Shown: positions 15,193-23,475, numbered from the stretch's first letter. The stretch: 33,209 bases of DNA from Chryseosolibacter sp964563295 (GCA_964563295.1 CAZLWX010000035.1:1-33209), one strand, 5' to 3'. Numbers and translations are program-made. Notes: generated from the sequence alone by a model not told the origin.

Positions 15193-15819
15193 TTATGGCT
15201 TTTGGTTCATGATCCGCTGACCAGGTATGTGGGTGCGAAGTCGATTCTCAAGGTGGGTGATACCGGGTACTGTCTCAATAACATCCTCAGCCCGCCGCTT
15301 GGCAGCTCGGTCCTCGACATATCCTGTTAAGATGACTTCGCCGCTGTTTACGGCGACATCAATGTCGGTTGCGTCCAGGTAGTCATCCTGGCAAAGTCTA
15401 TCATGGATGTCGTCGAGAATACGGGCGTCGGGTCGGCGGTAATTTCGCGGACCCTTTCCACGATGTTGTCCTCGAACCATTTCTTCTTCTGTTTCGAGAA
15501 AACCTCCCTGGGGTAACCGGTTGTAGTTTTCGCGATAGCCAGCATTTTGTTCATAGTCGCGACCAACCCGGTATGAATTGACATATCCATAGTTGCTTCC
15601 ATAATAGCCGTCACCTCCATAATTTTCATATTTGCCGGTATTGAGATCATCATAGTCGCCGGCAGCATAGTTATCCGGCGGTGCGCCGGGAGGTTCGTCT
15701 AATTCGCGAAGTTCACGATTTGCCCGGTAATAACCAGGAGTATTGTAGCCTGCCCTGACCTCCCTGTCATTTGGTGACAGGGAGCGGGGATAATTGATCG
15801 ATGACTTTTTATTACCCAT
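15193..15819 (-). CDS. BON-domain protein with low-complexity Tyr/Gly/Asn-rich N-terminus
   Basis: 208 residues. There is no signal peptide. Residues about 20-110 are low complexity, rich in Tyr, Gly, Asn and Asp (YENYGGDGYYGSNYGYVNSY). Residues about 130-200 form a BON domain: DARILDDIHDRLCQDDYLDATDIDVAVNSGEVILTGYVEDRAAKRRAEDVIETVPGI in segments, as in OsmY-like proteins, where the domain binds phospholipid or the envelope. Bacterial stress proteins often have this fold. Without a signal sequence its location is uncertain. It is encoded 81 bp downstream of the small gene at 15901-16140 in the same orientation, probably as one transcript. Confidence 0.85.
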   Translation of the reverse strand: MGNKKSSINYPRSLSPNDREVRAGYNTPGYYRANRELRELDEPPGAPPDNYAAGDYDDLNTGKYENYGGDGYYGSNYGYVNSYRVGRDYEQNAGYRENYNRLPQGGFLETEEEMVRGQHRGKGPRNYRRPDARILDDIHDRLCQDDYLDATDIDVAVNSGEVILTGYVEDRAAKRRAEDVIETVPGITHLENRLRTHIPGQRIMNQKP

Positions 15820-15900
15820 GGTGAAATCAATTTTTGTGATGGAAAAATAAAACTGTGCCTGTATCGAGAGGACCCAGGGCAGGCTTGAGCAAACGCCGGA

Positions 15901-16140
15901 CTAAACCTTGACTTTTAGGATGAGACCCTTCGGCACATAGCGATCATGGTCAACACGCTCAAGCTGCAGATACAGTTCATCGTCGGGATTGTTTTCCATA
16001 AAATCGGCGTCATGATCTGTCCAGACATAGCGTGCGCCGGGTAACCCGTCGACTTCCAGAACATCGCCCGGTGAAATATCAATGATTTCCGGCCGGTTTA
16101 GGGCAAACAGAATTGTGCTGCCATCCACAGTGTACCTCAT
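15901..16140 (-). CDS. Small conserved-looking hypothetical protein (79 aa)
   Basis: 79 residues from the ATG at 16140; an in-frame GTG three codons upstream (16149) is less likely. I do not recognise the family. It is acidic in the middle (WTDHDADFMENNPDDELYLQLERVDHD) with alternating hydrophobic residues that suggest a small beta-rich fold, and has no signal or membrane segment. Composition and codon use are coding-like and like those of the neighbours. It lies upstream of and co-directional with the BON gene, and diverges from the zinc-ribbon gene across a heptamer array. Confidence 0.6.
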   Translation of the reverse strand: MRYTVDGSTILFALNRPEIIDISPGDVLEVDGLPGARYVWTDHDADFMENNPDDELYLQLERVDHDRYVPKGLILKVKV

Positions 16141-16173
16141 GTCGAACACCAGCGATTAAAACAATGCCAATTC

Positions 16174-16222
16174 AAGTTCCAGGTTCCAGGTTCCAGGTGT
16201 CAGGGTCCAGGGTCCAGGTTTA
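16174..16222. repeat. Period-7 array, unit AGGTTCC
   Basis: Seven consecutive heptamers: AAGTTCC, AGGTTCC twice, AGGTGTC, AGGGTCC twice, AGGTTTA. The array fills much of the divergent spacer between the 79-aa gene and the zinc-ribbon gene, so it may sit between or inside two promoters. Confidence 0.9.
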
Positions 16223-16255
16223 ATCGGCTGTTCCAAAAGTATTCTCTCAATTTCC

Positions 16256-16263
16256 TACTTTTG
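16256..16263 (+). promoter_or_regulatory. TACTTTTG element directly before the zinc-ribbon start codon
   Basis: TACTTTTG fits TAnnTTTG and ends one base before the ATG at 16264. If it is a real -7 box, the transcript would start inside or at the coding region, so the match may be chance. No -33 element is evident. Confidence 0.25.
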
Positions 16264-16926
16264 ATGAAACATCGCCCTTTGAACAAAAACTTCAACCCAA
16301 GCGAGAGGGAGTTGGTCAGACTCGCCAACTACTTCAAGAAACAGAGTAGAAAACTGATCGACGCAGGCAAGCTAAGTGAAGAGTTGTCCACGGTTGAGGG
16401 TGCCGTTGACCGGTTTGTCGCTCATCTCGAAAATCACGCCAGTTTGCGCGCCGCGGTCCTCGAACAACGCGAGCAACTAAAAAAACTTGTCAGAGACGAT
16501 GCCGTATGCCCCCAATGCGGCAAGAGTGAAATGCTCAAGGTGGTGGGCATGGAAACAAATGAGAAAGGTTGGAAAAGTAATCGATATCGCTGCCGGCGTT
16601 GCAACATCGAATTTACCTGGAACAAGCCCAACAACCCATGGGATATGGTGGCGTACATCGAAGAAGTACTGACCACCCTCCAGTTAAAGCAACGGGATGA
16701 AGCAGCAACAGACGATGAAAAAGATCAGCTTGGGGCGATCATTAATAGCATGCGATCAAATCTTGCCCGACTCAAACCGGTCATTGAGGGTCATCGCGAA
16801 GCGTACCTTGCACTGCAGTCACGGGAAGAGGAAATGGAAAAGCTTGTCCATGAGTTCCGGAGTTCATTGTTGATTGAGAAAGTGAAGCTGGAGGATTGGG
16901 AATACAAGAACAGACATCCATCATGA
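16264..16926 (+). CDS. Zinc-ribbon coiled-coil protein
   Basis: 220 residues from the ATG at 16264; a TTG directly upstream is unlikely to be used. A charged helical N-terminus (about 12-78) leads into a four-cysteine zinc ribbon, C82-P-Q-C85 and C110-R-R-C113 with CRRCNIEFTW, reminiscent of transcription-factor-type ribbons. A long helical, coiled-coil-like C-terminal half follows (about 130-215, rich in Glu, Lys, Leu and Arg). There is no signal peptide, so it is cytoplasmic. Its stop codon overlaps the ABC ATPase start (ATGA, 4 bp), implying coupled translation and a functional link. I do not know a characterised homologue. A regulatory or adaptor role for the ATPase is an inference. Confidence 0.75.
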   Translation: MKHRPLNKNFNPSERELVRLANYFKKQSRKLIDAGKLSEELSTVEGAVDRFVAHLENHASLRAAVLEQREQLKKLVRDDAVCPQCGKSEMLKVVGMETNEKGWKSNRYRCRRCNIEFTWNKPNNPWDMVAYIEEVLTTLQLKQRDEAATDDEKDQLGAIINSMRSNLARLKPVIEGHREAYLALQSREEEMEKLVHEFRSSLLIEKVKLEDWEYKNRHPS

Positions 16927-17885
16927 CATTCCTTTCGGTTTCGCGTGTTACCCGAAAATTCGACCGGCACGTCGCAGTCAAAGACGTAACCTTTGAGCAA
17001 CGCCGGCATCAGAAAGTCGCCGTAGCAGGGGAGACTGGCTCTGGCAAGAGCACTCTGCTTAAGATTATCGCCGGACTTGTTCAACCGAGCAAAGGGCAAG
17101 TCTTGTTTGAAGGGAGTCGCGTACAAGGCCCGGAGGAAACATTGGTGCCGGGCCACCCTGGAATCGCTTATCTCTCCCAACATTTTGAGCTGCCGAAGTT
17201 TCTGCGGGTTGGGCAGGTGCTCGAGTATGCGAATATGCTCAGCGAAAAAGAAGCCGGCGACCTGTTCAGCCTTTGTCAGATCAACCATCTGCTCGAACGC
17301 AAGACCGACCAGTTATCGGGAGGAGAAAAGCAACGCATAGCGATCTGCCGGTTACTGATCGGTTCTCCGCGGCTGCTGCTGCTCGACGAACCTTTCGCCC
17401 ACCTCGATATCGCGCATCGCGATAGCCTCCAACGGGTTATTAACGATATCGGCAATCGACTTAAGATTACGGTTACACTCGTTTCACATGATCCAGCCGA
17501 CCTTTTGTCATGGGCAGACAAGATCGTTGTACTCCGCGCTGGCCGCGTTATCCAGAAAGGAACACCAGTGACGTTATACCACCTGCCGGCAGATGAATAT
17601 GTGGCGGGACTCTTCGGCCATTACAATGTGTTGAACCGCTCCCAAGCTGAGCAATTAGGAATTAAAGGGAAGCGAAAGCTGCTGGTGCGGCCCGAACATT
17701 TGCGGCTGACGCTGACGGGATCCCGGAACCGGGCCGGAGTTGTCGACCAGGTTCAATTCATCGGCACTCACTCTGTGGTGGAGGTCACGTTCTCGGGGGC
17801 CAGGCTTATCACGCACACCGACCGGAATGGACTGAGCCCTGGCGACCGCGTGTACGTTTCGCTTGACAAGAGAATATTCCAATAG
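16923..17885 (+). CDS. ABC transporter ATP-binding protein with TOBE-like C-terminus
   Basis: 320 residues, starting at the ATG in the ATGA overlap with the zinc-ribbon gene. All ATPase motifs are intact: Walker A G36-ETGSGKS-T44, Q-loop YLSQ, signature LSGGEKQR, Walker B LLLLDEPF, D-loop HLD and switch His in VSHD. After residue about 230 comes an extension with LLVRPEHLRL and VVEVTFSGARLITHTDRNGLSPGDRVYVSLD, typical of TOBE domains in the CUT1/PotA/FbpC group, whose importers take up polyamine, ferric iron or sugar. No permease or binding-protein gene is nearby, so either the partners are elsewhere or the ATPase works with the zinc-ribbon protein in a different role. The substrate cannot be called. 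Confidence 0.9.
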   Translation: MTFLSVSRVTRKFDRHVAVKDVTFEQRRHQKVAVAGETGSGKSTLLKIIAGLVQPSKGQVLFEGSRVQGPEETLVPGHPGIAYLSQHFELPKFLRVGQVLEYANMLSEKEAGDLFSLCQINHLLERKTDQLSGGEKQRIAICRLLIGSPRLLLLDEPFAHLDIAHRDSLQRVINDIGNRLKITVTLVSHDPADLLSWADKIVVLRAGRVIQKGTPVTLYHLPADEYVAGLFGHYNVLNRSQAEQLGIKGKRKLLVRPEHLRLTLTGSRNRAGVVDQVQFIGTHSVVEVTFSGARLITHTDRNGLSPGDRVYVSLDKRIFQ

Positions 17886-18398
17886 CTCTCCCAATACAGA
17901 TGTTGAAAATCCGAAAACCTTGAGAGGTGGGGATTGAGAAGATCTATCTCAGGATTCACAGTAAAGTATCACTTTAAATAAATTGATATAAAAAATTGAT
18001 TTATAATTAGTTATTACTATTGAACGCATCCTCAGACCGAGGTGATGTAAGGTTTTTTTCGACTTTTTCAGAGCAACCTACAACTGTTTGATCATCTGTG
18101 GATTGAGGCAAGCAAAAAGACCCAAGGCACAAGAAGTTACATGATGCAACGTCGCATGTTACTGTGGCGGATTGAAAGCGACATTTCTCTTTCCGGCTTT
18201 GACGTGTCATTGTCGTCCACATCAAATCATGAACAACGAAAGACTTGCAACATGAATCCTGCAACCCGCTAAATGCCAACCGCCAATCCCGATAGTCCCG
18301 ATAGGTATCGGGATCGGGACCAACACCCAATAGCCAGCTCGCGGGCGCGGATTTTTAGTGTTCGCCATGGTTGAAACGGTGAAGCGAGGACTGGCAGC
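17886..18398. other. Intergenic region, 513 bp, partly AT-rich
   Basis: An AT-rich segment (about 17955-18025) is followed by mixed sequence and a dispersed palindrome at 18287-18319. Small open frames on the minus strand have no recognisable features. No RNA gene, terminator with T-run or clear promoter is visible. The AT-rich block could hold the promoter of the penicillin-binding protein gene, which would then have a long leader. Confidence 0.4.
18287..18319. repeat. Interspersed palindromic element (TCCCGAT-type)
   Basis: The inner stem is TCCCGAT-AGGT-ATCGGGA (18296-18313). A second pair, TCCCGAT (18287-18293) and ATCGGGA (18313-18319), flanks it with a 2-nt bulge. The core is shared with the element at 6515-6532. 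Confidence 0.75.
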
Positions 18399-20846
18399 GT
18401 GAGAGACGGGGTGGAAAAACTTTTGCGGCGAGCAGCCGTGCTGTTTGCGGAGGCGCCAAAGCGAGCCCACGCTTGGTCTATACGCATGGTTCGATGGATA
18501 CTATCCCGACCCCTCGTTAAATGGACGCTGATCATTGGAAGCATGCCATTTGCAATGCTTACCGGCATACTGCTCTTTGTTTTAACCCAGTTGCCGGATC
18601 GCGAAGCGCTGATCGCCTACCGAAATCCGATTCCATCTGAAGTGTACACAGCCGATAGTGTTCTGATCGGACGCTATTACGTACAAGACCGTCGACCAGT
18701 GGGTTATGACGAGATCTCCAGGTCCGTCATTGAGGCCGCGATCGCGACTGAAGACGTCAGATTCTTTCGGCACAGTGGCATCGACCTCCGAAGCCTTGGA
18801 CGGGTGTTAATAAAGTCTATCCTCCTGCAGGATGAGTCTTCGGGCGGCGGCAGCACGATCACGCAGCAGCTCGCCAAGAATATTTTCCCGCGAAAGGGTT
18901 ATTGGGTTTTCCCACTCACGATTAATAAGCTGCGTGAGGCATTCATCGCCATGCGTCTCGAAGAAGTATACTCGAAAAAGGATATCCTCACACTGTATTT
19001 GAATACGGTCCCTTTCGGGGATAACACCTATGGAATTCAATCCGCCGCGCGTCGCTTTTTCAGCACAAATGCCGGCGACATTGGTCCGGCGCAGGCGGCG
19101 GTTCTGATTGGAATGTTAAAGGCAACACATAGCTATAACCCGAGACTTTTTCCCGAGAATGCCCTTTCGCGACGGAATATTGTGCTTTCCCAAATGGCCA
19201 AATACGGGTTCATCAAACGCAAGTTGCTGACGCGATTCCAAGGGCAGCCACTGCAACTCACGATTGGCAGCCGGCGACAGGAGGATCCGATTGCACAATA
19301 CTTCAAAGCTTATGTCCGTGCCGAACTGGAGAAGTGGTGCGAGCGAACAAAGAAGGAGGACGGTAGTTCTTACAATCTCTACACCGATGGGCTACGTATC
19401 TACACGACTATCGACTCGAAGCTGCAGTCGTATGCCGAAGACGCGGTTCGCCAGCAAATGGCTCAGCTGCAGGAACAATTTGACCAGCACTGGCGCGGAA
19501 TGGACCCATGGGGTGAGAACGGTGATGTTGTGGTCGATGCGGTCCGGCGAACCCGGCGATACCATTCGTTGCGCGAAGAGGGGTATGACGAGGCTGATAT
19601 CATGAAGGAAATGAGCAAGCCAGTGTCAACCGAATTGTTCACGTGGTCCGGCCCGAAGGAAGCGACTATGAGTGCATTGGATTCTATCCGTCACCATCTC
19701 CGTTTTTTAAATGCCGGATTTTTGGTGGTACATCCATCGACGGGTGAAATTAAGGCCTGGGTAGGAGGGATTGATCATGGATTTTTCCAGTACGATCATG
19801 TCCGTGAGACCACAAAACGGCAGGTCGGGTCGATCTTTAAGCCAATCGTTTACGCCAACGCGATCGAGCAGGGTATATCACCCTGTGAGTTCATATCCGC
19901 CGGACAAAAGACTTACATCGACGAAGACGGCGAAGAATGGACGCCCCGGAATTCCAATTTTGATTACCCGGTGCATTACTCGTTGCGCGGCGCCTTAGCC
20001 TATTCGGTCAACACAGTCGCGGTGAAGCTCATCGATCGCGCGGGTATTGAGGGCACGGTCGCCCTGGCGCACGACATGGGCATTCACAGTGAGATCCCGG
20101 TGGTGCCCTCCATTGCGCTCGGCTCTCCCGCAATCTCTCTCATGGAAATGACAGCAGCGTATTCCTGCTTCGCCAACGGTGGCGTTGCACGTTTCCCGGT
20201 TTTCATCCGGGCAATACGTGACCGCGACGGCAAAATGTTCGCTGATTTTGACGATAACGAGCCTGCGAAACGCGTGATGTCAGAAGAGTCGGCGCTATTA
20301 GTCCGTCAGATGTTGCAGACTGTGGTGCACGAAGGTACGGCGTCACGATTGCGCTGGAAGTATCGTGTGTTTAATGACGTCGCGGCCAAGACGGGCACAA
20401 CCCAGGACAATGCCGACGGCTGGTTTATGGCTTTCACTCCAAACATCGTGATGGGTACCTGGGTGGGGGCAGATGATCCACGTATACGTTTCCGACAGAC
20501 ACGTTTGGGTGAAGGGTCGAACACCGCCCTGCCAATCGTCGCGTATTTTCTCAGGGCCATCAATGATGATCCGGCGTATCGCGATCTCGCTGGCGCCGGG
20601 TTTACTCCTTTGCCGCGCGAACTTCGGCGGAAACTTAACTGCGATCTGTACGAACTAGACGATGAGACGTGGAATGAAATTGAACAATCCGTGCTCGCAC
20701 GAGATTCCATTATCATGAGCGACACCCTTGCTCCACCGCCGCCGGAAACCTTCCTTCAAAGCCTCTATTACCGGAAGAAGAAGCTTGCGGTAATGTCAGA
20801 AAGCAGTTCCACCGCGGTTGGATCCGCCGGACAAGCGATGAATTGA
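18399..20846 (+). CDS. Class A penicillin-binding protein (PBP1A type, transglycosylase-transpeptidase)
   Basis: 815 residues from a GTG. An upstream in-frame stop lies at 18372; an ATG at 18486 is an alternative start that keeps the membrane anchor. One transmembrane segment (about 38-62) precedes the GT51 glycosyltransferase domain, with catalytic Glu118 in ATEDVRFFRHSGID and GGGSTITQQLAKNIFPRK. The transpeptidase domain has S478-I-F-K481, S536-V-N538 and K664-TGT667. All motifs are intact. It polymerises and cross-links peptidoglycan at the inner membrane, facing the periplasm. It stands alone in orientation: converging neighbours follow and a 513-bp spacer precedes. A Pro/Ser-rich tail ends the protein. 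Confidence 0.93.
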   Translation: MRDGVEKLLRRAAVLFAEAPKRAHAWSIRMVRWILSRPLVKWTLIIGSMPFAMLTGILLFVLTQLPDREALIAYRNPIPSEVYTADSVLIGRYYVQDRRPVGYDEISRSVIEAAIATEDVRFFRHSGIDLRSLGRVLIKSILLQDESSGGGSTITQQLAKNIFPRKGYWVFPLTINKLREAFIAMRLEEVYSKKDILTLYLNTVPFGDNTYGIQSAARRFFSTNAGDIGPAQAAVLIGMLKATHSYNPRLFPENALSRRNIVLSQMAKYGFIKRKLLTRFQGQPLQLTIGSRRQEDPIAQYFKAYVRAELEKWCERTKKEDGSSYNLYTDGLRIYTTIDSKLQSYAEDAVRQQMAQLQEQFDQHWRGMDPWGENGDVVVDAVRRTRRYHSLREEGYDEADIMKEMSKPVSTELFTWSGPKEATMSALDSIRHHLRFLNAGFLVVHPSTGEIKAWVGGIDHGFFQYDHVRETTKRQVGSIFKPIVYANAIEQGISPCEFISAGQKTYIDEDGEEWTPRNSNFDYPVHYSLRGALAYSVNTVAVKLIDRAGIEGTVALAHDMGIHSEIPVVPSIALGSPAISLMEMTAAYSCFANGGVARFPVFIRAIRDRDGKMFADFDDNEPAKRVMSEESALLVRQMLQTVVHEGTASRLRWKYRVFNDVAAKTGTTQDNADGWFMAFTPNIVMGTWVGADDPRIRFRQTRLGEGSNTALPIVAYFLRAINDDPAYRDLAGAGFTPLPRELRRKLNCDLYELDDETWNEIEQSVLARDSIIMSDTLAPPPPETFLQSLYYRKKKLAVMSESSSTAVGSAGQAMN

Positions 20847-20879
20847 GTTACAGGTTAAAAGTTATAAGTTACACGTTAC
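20847..20879. repeat. Period-7 array, unit GTTANNN
   Basis: GTTA starts at 20847, 20854, 20861, 20868 and 20875, a perfect 7-bp period starting at the base after the stop codon of the penicillin-binding protein gene. It sits between converging genes. Confidence 0.9.
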
Positions 20880-20896
20880 AACCACTGGCTGCAGGT

Positions 20897-21148
20897 TCAG
20901 TTCCAGGCCGCTGACTGTCGACCCTCCACAAGATCCGGCAACACCTCTGCATGGAACCCGAACTCCCTTACCAATTGCATAAGCGCATCCGCTTGTACTT
21001 TGCCCGCAACGGACTGAACACGTAATATCCGATCACAGTCTTCGAGGTCGAAGTTTGCCTTGTAGTGCGAAAACTGCGCATGGATCTGGTCCACCAGTAA
21101 TCGAGCGTGGATCCGGTCGCAAATATTTGTTTTGAAAACTTCAACCAT
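20897..21148 (-). CDS. Small protein with ferredoxin-fold (HMA-like) pattern, no metal cysteines
   Basis: 83 residues. The predicted pattern is beta-alpha-beta-beta-alpha-beta: MVEVFKTNI, a helix with RLLVDQIHAQF, NFDLEDCDRILRVQS, a helix with ADALMQLVREFGF, and HAEVLPD. This resembles heavy-metal-associated domains, but no CXXC is present; there is a single Cys in the middle strand region. I recall similar small proteins in other Bacteroidota annotated only as hypothetical. Its start overlaps the 3' end of the reductase gene by 8 bp, so translation is likely coupled. It is the last gene of the MFS-reductase operon. Function unknown. Confidence 0.75.
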   Translation of the reverse strand: MVEVFKTNICDRIHARLLVDQIHAQFSHYKANFDLEDCDRILRVQSVAGKVQADALMQLVREFGFHAEVLPDLVEGRQSAAWN

Positions 21149-21698
21149 TTCTCGTCTTGTAATGCAGAACCGCTACGCCGGAATTCAGCGTCACCGATCG
21201 AATCAGTTCGAGGGGTACTTTCATTCGGGGGCCTCGAAATAATGACTTGCCCGACCCTAGTAACACGGGTTGAAAGGCAAAGATGTACTCGTCGACGCAA
21301 CTCATATCCATTAGTGTTTTCAGCAAGTCTGGCCCGCCACAGAGCCAAATGTCCTTGCCTACCTCGTCTCGGAGCCGTTTTAGTTCGCTGACGGCATTTC
21401 CGTTGATCATCATGCCATTGCCCTGAACGTGCTTCAGCTTCCTGGAAAAAACATATTTGCGCATGGTATTGATCGACTCCATATACTCGCGTTCGGCCAC
21501 AGTCGCTCTTTCTTCAATACGGCGTGGCAATCCAAATTTCTCATAGGTCACTCTGCCGTAGAATATGGTGTCAAACCTTGACAGAAATGCGTTGGCATAC
21601 TCAAAATCATCAGCACGTTCAATCCAGTCCATTTCGCCATTGGTCCCTTCCACGTAGCCATCCAGTGAAACGGCGATTTGAAACACAAGTTTTCTCAT
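21141..21698 (-). CDS. Dihydrofolate reductase / RibD C-terminal-like family protein
   Basis: 185 residues. The start MRKLVFQIAVSLDGYVEG with DWIERAD, then DTIFYGRVTYEKF, KYVFSRKL, IWLCGGPDLLKTLM and VDEYIFAFQPVLLGSGKSLF is the usual order of the DHFR-like / RibD_C family, a Rossmann-like NADPH-binding fold. Many such proteins are stand-alone and uncharacterised reductases, and they often accompany drug-resistance or regulatory genes. The full-length size is normal. The gene starts 9 bp after the MFS exporter stop and overlaps the next gene by 8 bp, so the three genes form one operon. It is unlikely to be the housekeeping folA. The substrate is unknown. Confidence 0.88.
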   Translation of the reverse strand: MRKLVFQIAVSLDGYVEGTNGEMDWIERADDFEYANAFLSRFDTIFYGRVTYEKFGLPRRIEERATVAEREYMESINTMRKYVFSRKLKHVQGNGMMINGNAVSELKRLRDEVGKDIWLCGGPDLLKTLMDMSCVDEYIFAFQPVLLGSGKSLFRGPRMKVPLELIRSVTLNSGVAVLHYKTRNG

Positions 21699-21707
21699 CT
21701 GATCTGC

Positions 21708-23246
21708 CTAGCGTTTTTTCAACAGCGCATAGGTGACACCGGCCATGGCGATACAAATGAATACGCTGATTAGCGCGTTCATTTCAAACGCCTGAACAAA
21801 GGCGCGTTGAGCCGTTTCGAGCAAGAGTGATTTGCCATTCGCGGCTAATTCACCGGCGGCAGCAACTGCACCGCCGAGCGTCTCGCGTGCCTGCGCCAGG
21901 GCATTTTCAGGAACTCCCGGTAATTCCGCGTTCATCATGACGTTTCTATATATGACAGTGCCGATACTTCCCAGCGTCGCAATACCGAGTGCGCCGCCCA
22001 ACTCGGCACTGGTTTCAGATAGCGACGCAGCCGAACCCGATCGCTCGGGTGGCGCGCTGCCCACGATCAGGTCTGTCGTCAGGATCACGGCCGGGCAAAT
22101 GGCGATCGAGTACAGTACTGTCGCCAATACCAGCATTGGAAGTCCGCCCGAATCCAGGAACAAGAAGAGACTAAATGCTATCCCCGTGAGAATAAATCCA
22201 GTTCCGATTACCAAGTCAGGCCTGTTCCACTTTACCGTCATGGGCGTGAACATCGAGCCAACGATAAACGCCAACGACGAAGGGATTGTCAATAGGCCGG
22301 CTTTCAACGGAGACAATCCTATCACAAGCTGAAGGTATTGAGCAATGAACAGGAACGAGCCAAACATAACGACCGCTGCGATGGTGTAGACCGCCAACGA
22401 CGTATTAAACGCACGGCCGCGAAACAGTGCGAGATCGATAAATGGATCTGTCAGCTTGTGTTGGCGTCTGATAAATGCGTAGCCCAGAATCGCGCTCGTT
22501 GCCAGGGCCAGCACCGGCTGCCAATGGATACCGGCGTATGCAAACTCCTTCATACTATATATGAATGCCAGGATAGCCAGGAGTGAAATCAGCGCACTTC
22601 CGATATCGAGTTTCTCGGCTTTTGGGTTGCGAAACTCCGGCAGCAGTATGGGTGCGAGGATTAGCAATAACACCATGACCGGCACGGCGACGAGAAAGAC
22701 CGAGCCCCACCAATAGTATTCTATCATAACGCCGCCCAGGAGCGGCCCGATCGCCCCGCCCACGGAGTAACTGGTTGCCCATACTCCAATGGCAAAGGTC
22801 CTCTGCGCCGGATCGTGAAACATATTACGTATCAGCGACAGCGTGGAGGGCGCTACCGTCGCTCCTGCAATTCCCAGCAGTGCCCGCATCGTAATCAACA
22901 TGGCAGAACTGTTGGAAAACGCCGCGGCAACCGATGCCATGCCGAATGCGGCAGCACCGATCATCAACAATTTCCTTCGCCCGATTCGATCGCCAAGTGT
23001 GCCCATGGTCACCAAAGAACCTGCGACCATAAATCCATAGATGTCAACGATCCATAGTAACTCCGTGCTGCTCGGCTTGAGTTCGGTGCTCAGTGATGGT
23101 AACGCCAGATTCAGCACCGTAAGATCCATTGAATACAGGATGCAGGGAAGGGCAATGACGATCAGGCCGATCCACTCTTTCCGGGTTGCGCGGCCAGCAA
23201 TCGCCGTCGGGTTATCAATCGGCATGGTGATGGTTCTTGTTTCCAT
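21708..23246 (-). CDS. MFS multidrug exporter, DHA2 family (14 TM, SmvA/QacA-like)
   Basis: 512 residues, the usual size for a 14-helix DHA2 exporter. TM1 carries SMDLTVLNLALPSLS with the conserved Asp, the loop motif A is GTLGDRIGRRKLLMIG, and motif C-like GPLLGGVMIEYYWWGSVF marks a proton antiporter exporting drugs or cationic compounds from the cytoplasm. The ATG at 23246 is used here; an in-frame ATG at 23225 is possible. It is the first gene of a three-gene operon and diverges from the GlxA-type regulator across a 246-bp spacer, the classic layout for local control. A possible -7 element (TACATTGT on the minus strand, 23270-23263) is weak. Confidence 0.92.
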   Translation of the reverse strand: METRTITMPIDNPTAIAGRATRKEWIGLIVIALPCILYSMDLTVLNLALPSLSTELKPSSTELLWIVDIYGFMVAGSLVTMGTLGDRIGRRKLLMIGAAAFGMASVAAAFSNSSAMLITMRALLGIAGATVAPSTLSLIRNMFHDPAQRTFAIGVWATSYSVGGAIGPLLGGVMIEYYWWGSVFLVAVPVMVLLLILAPILLPEFRNPKAEKLDIGSALISLLAILAFIYSMKEFAYAGIHWQPVLALATSAILGYAFIRRQHKLTDPFIDLALFRGRAFNTSLAVYTIAAVVMFGSFLFIAQYLQLVIGLSPLKAGLLTIPSSLAFIVGSMFTPMTVKWNRPDLVIGTGFILTGIAFSLFLFLDSGGLPMLVLATVLYSIAICPAVILTTDLIVGSAPPERSGSAASLSETSAELGGALGIATLGSIGTVIYRNVMMNAELPGVPENALAQARETLGGAVAAAGELAANGKSLLLETAQRAFVQAFEMNALISVFICIAMAGVTYALLKKR

Positions 23247-23435
23247 AGTCGCTCCACGTTTGACAATGTAAAATTATGATCACTATGCCCTGTTGTTAGT
23301 GGTGCGAATCCGGCATTGAACGGGGTAAAGGCGACAAATTTAACCAGATTGCAGGACATCCATTGTTTGGTCGGATTGCTATAGGCTGAAATAGCGGACT
23401 TGCCGGTGCGATTGTTGTTTCCGGGGTCGGACGGG

Positions 23436-23475
23436 GTTGATTGCCACACTCTGTTTGAATACTTTTGATAGTATT
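23436..23475 (+). promoter_or_regulatory. Promoter and inverted-repeat operator of the GlxA-type regulator
   Basis: TACTTTTG (23460-23467) fits the -7 box, with GTTG at 23436-23439 about 20 bp upstream as the -33 element. A perfect inverted repeat AATACT-N6-AGTATT (23458-23475) covers the -7 box, as expected of an autoregulatory or repressor operator. The start codon is 25 bp after the -7 box. The rest of the 246-bp divergent spacer (23247-23492) holds no gene. Confidence 0.6.

Noticed and set aside
16923..17885. ABC ATPase as part of the iron-type operon
   Set aside because: It lies more than 10 kb away with other transcription units between; the only link would be speculative.
18007..18330. 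107-codon minus-strand open frame in the spacer before the penicillin-binding protein
   Set aside because: It runs through the dispersed palindrome and has no recognisable protein pattern.
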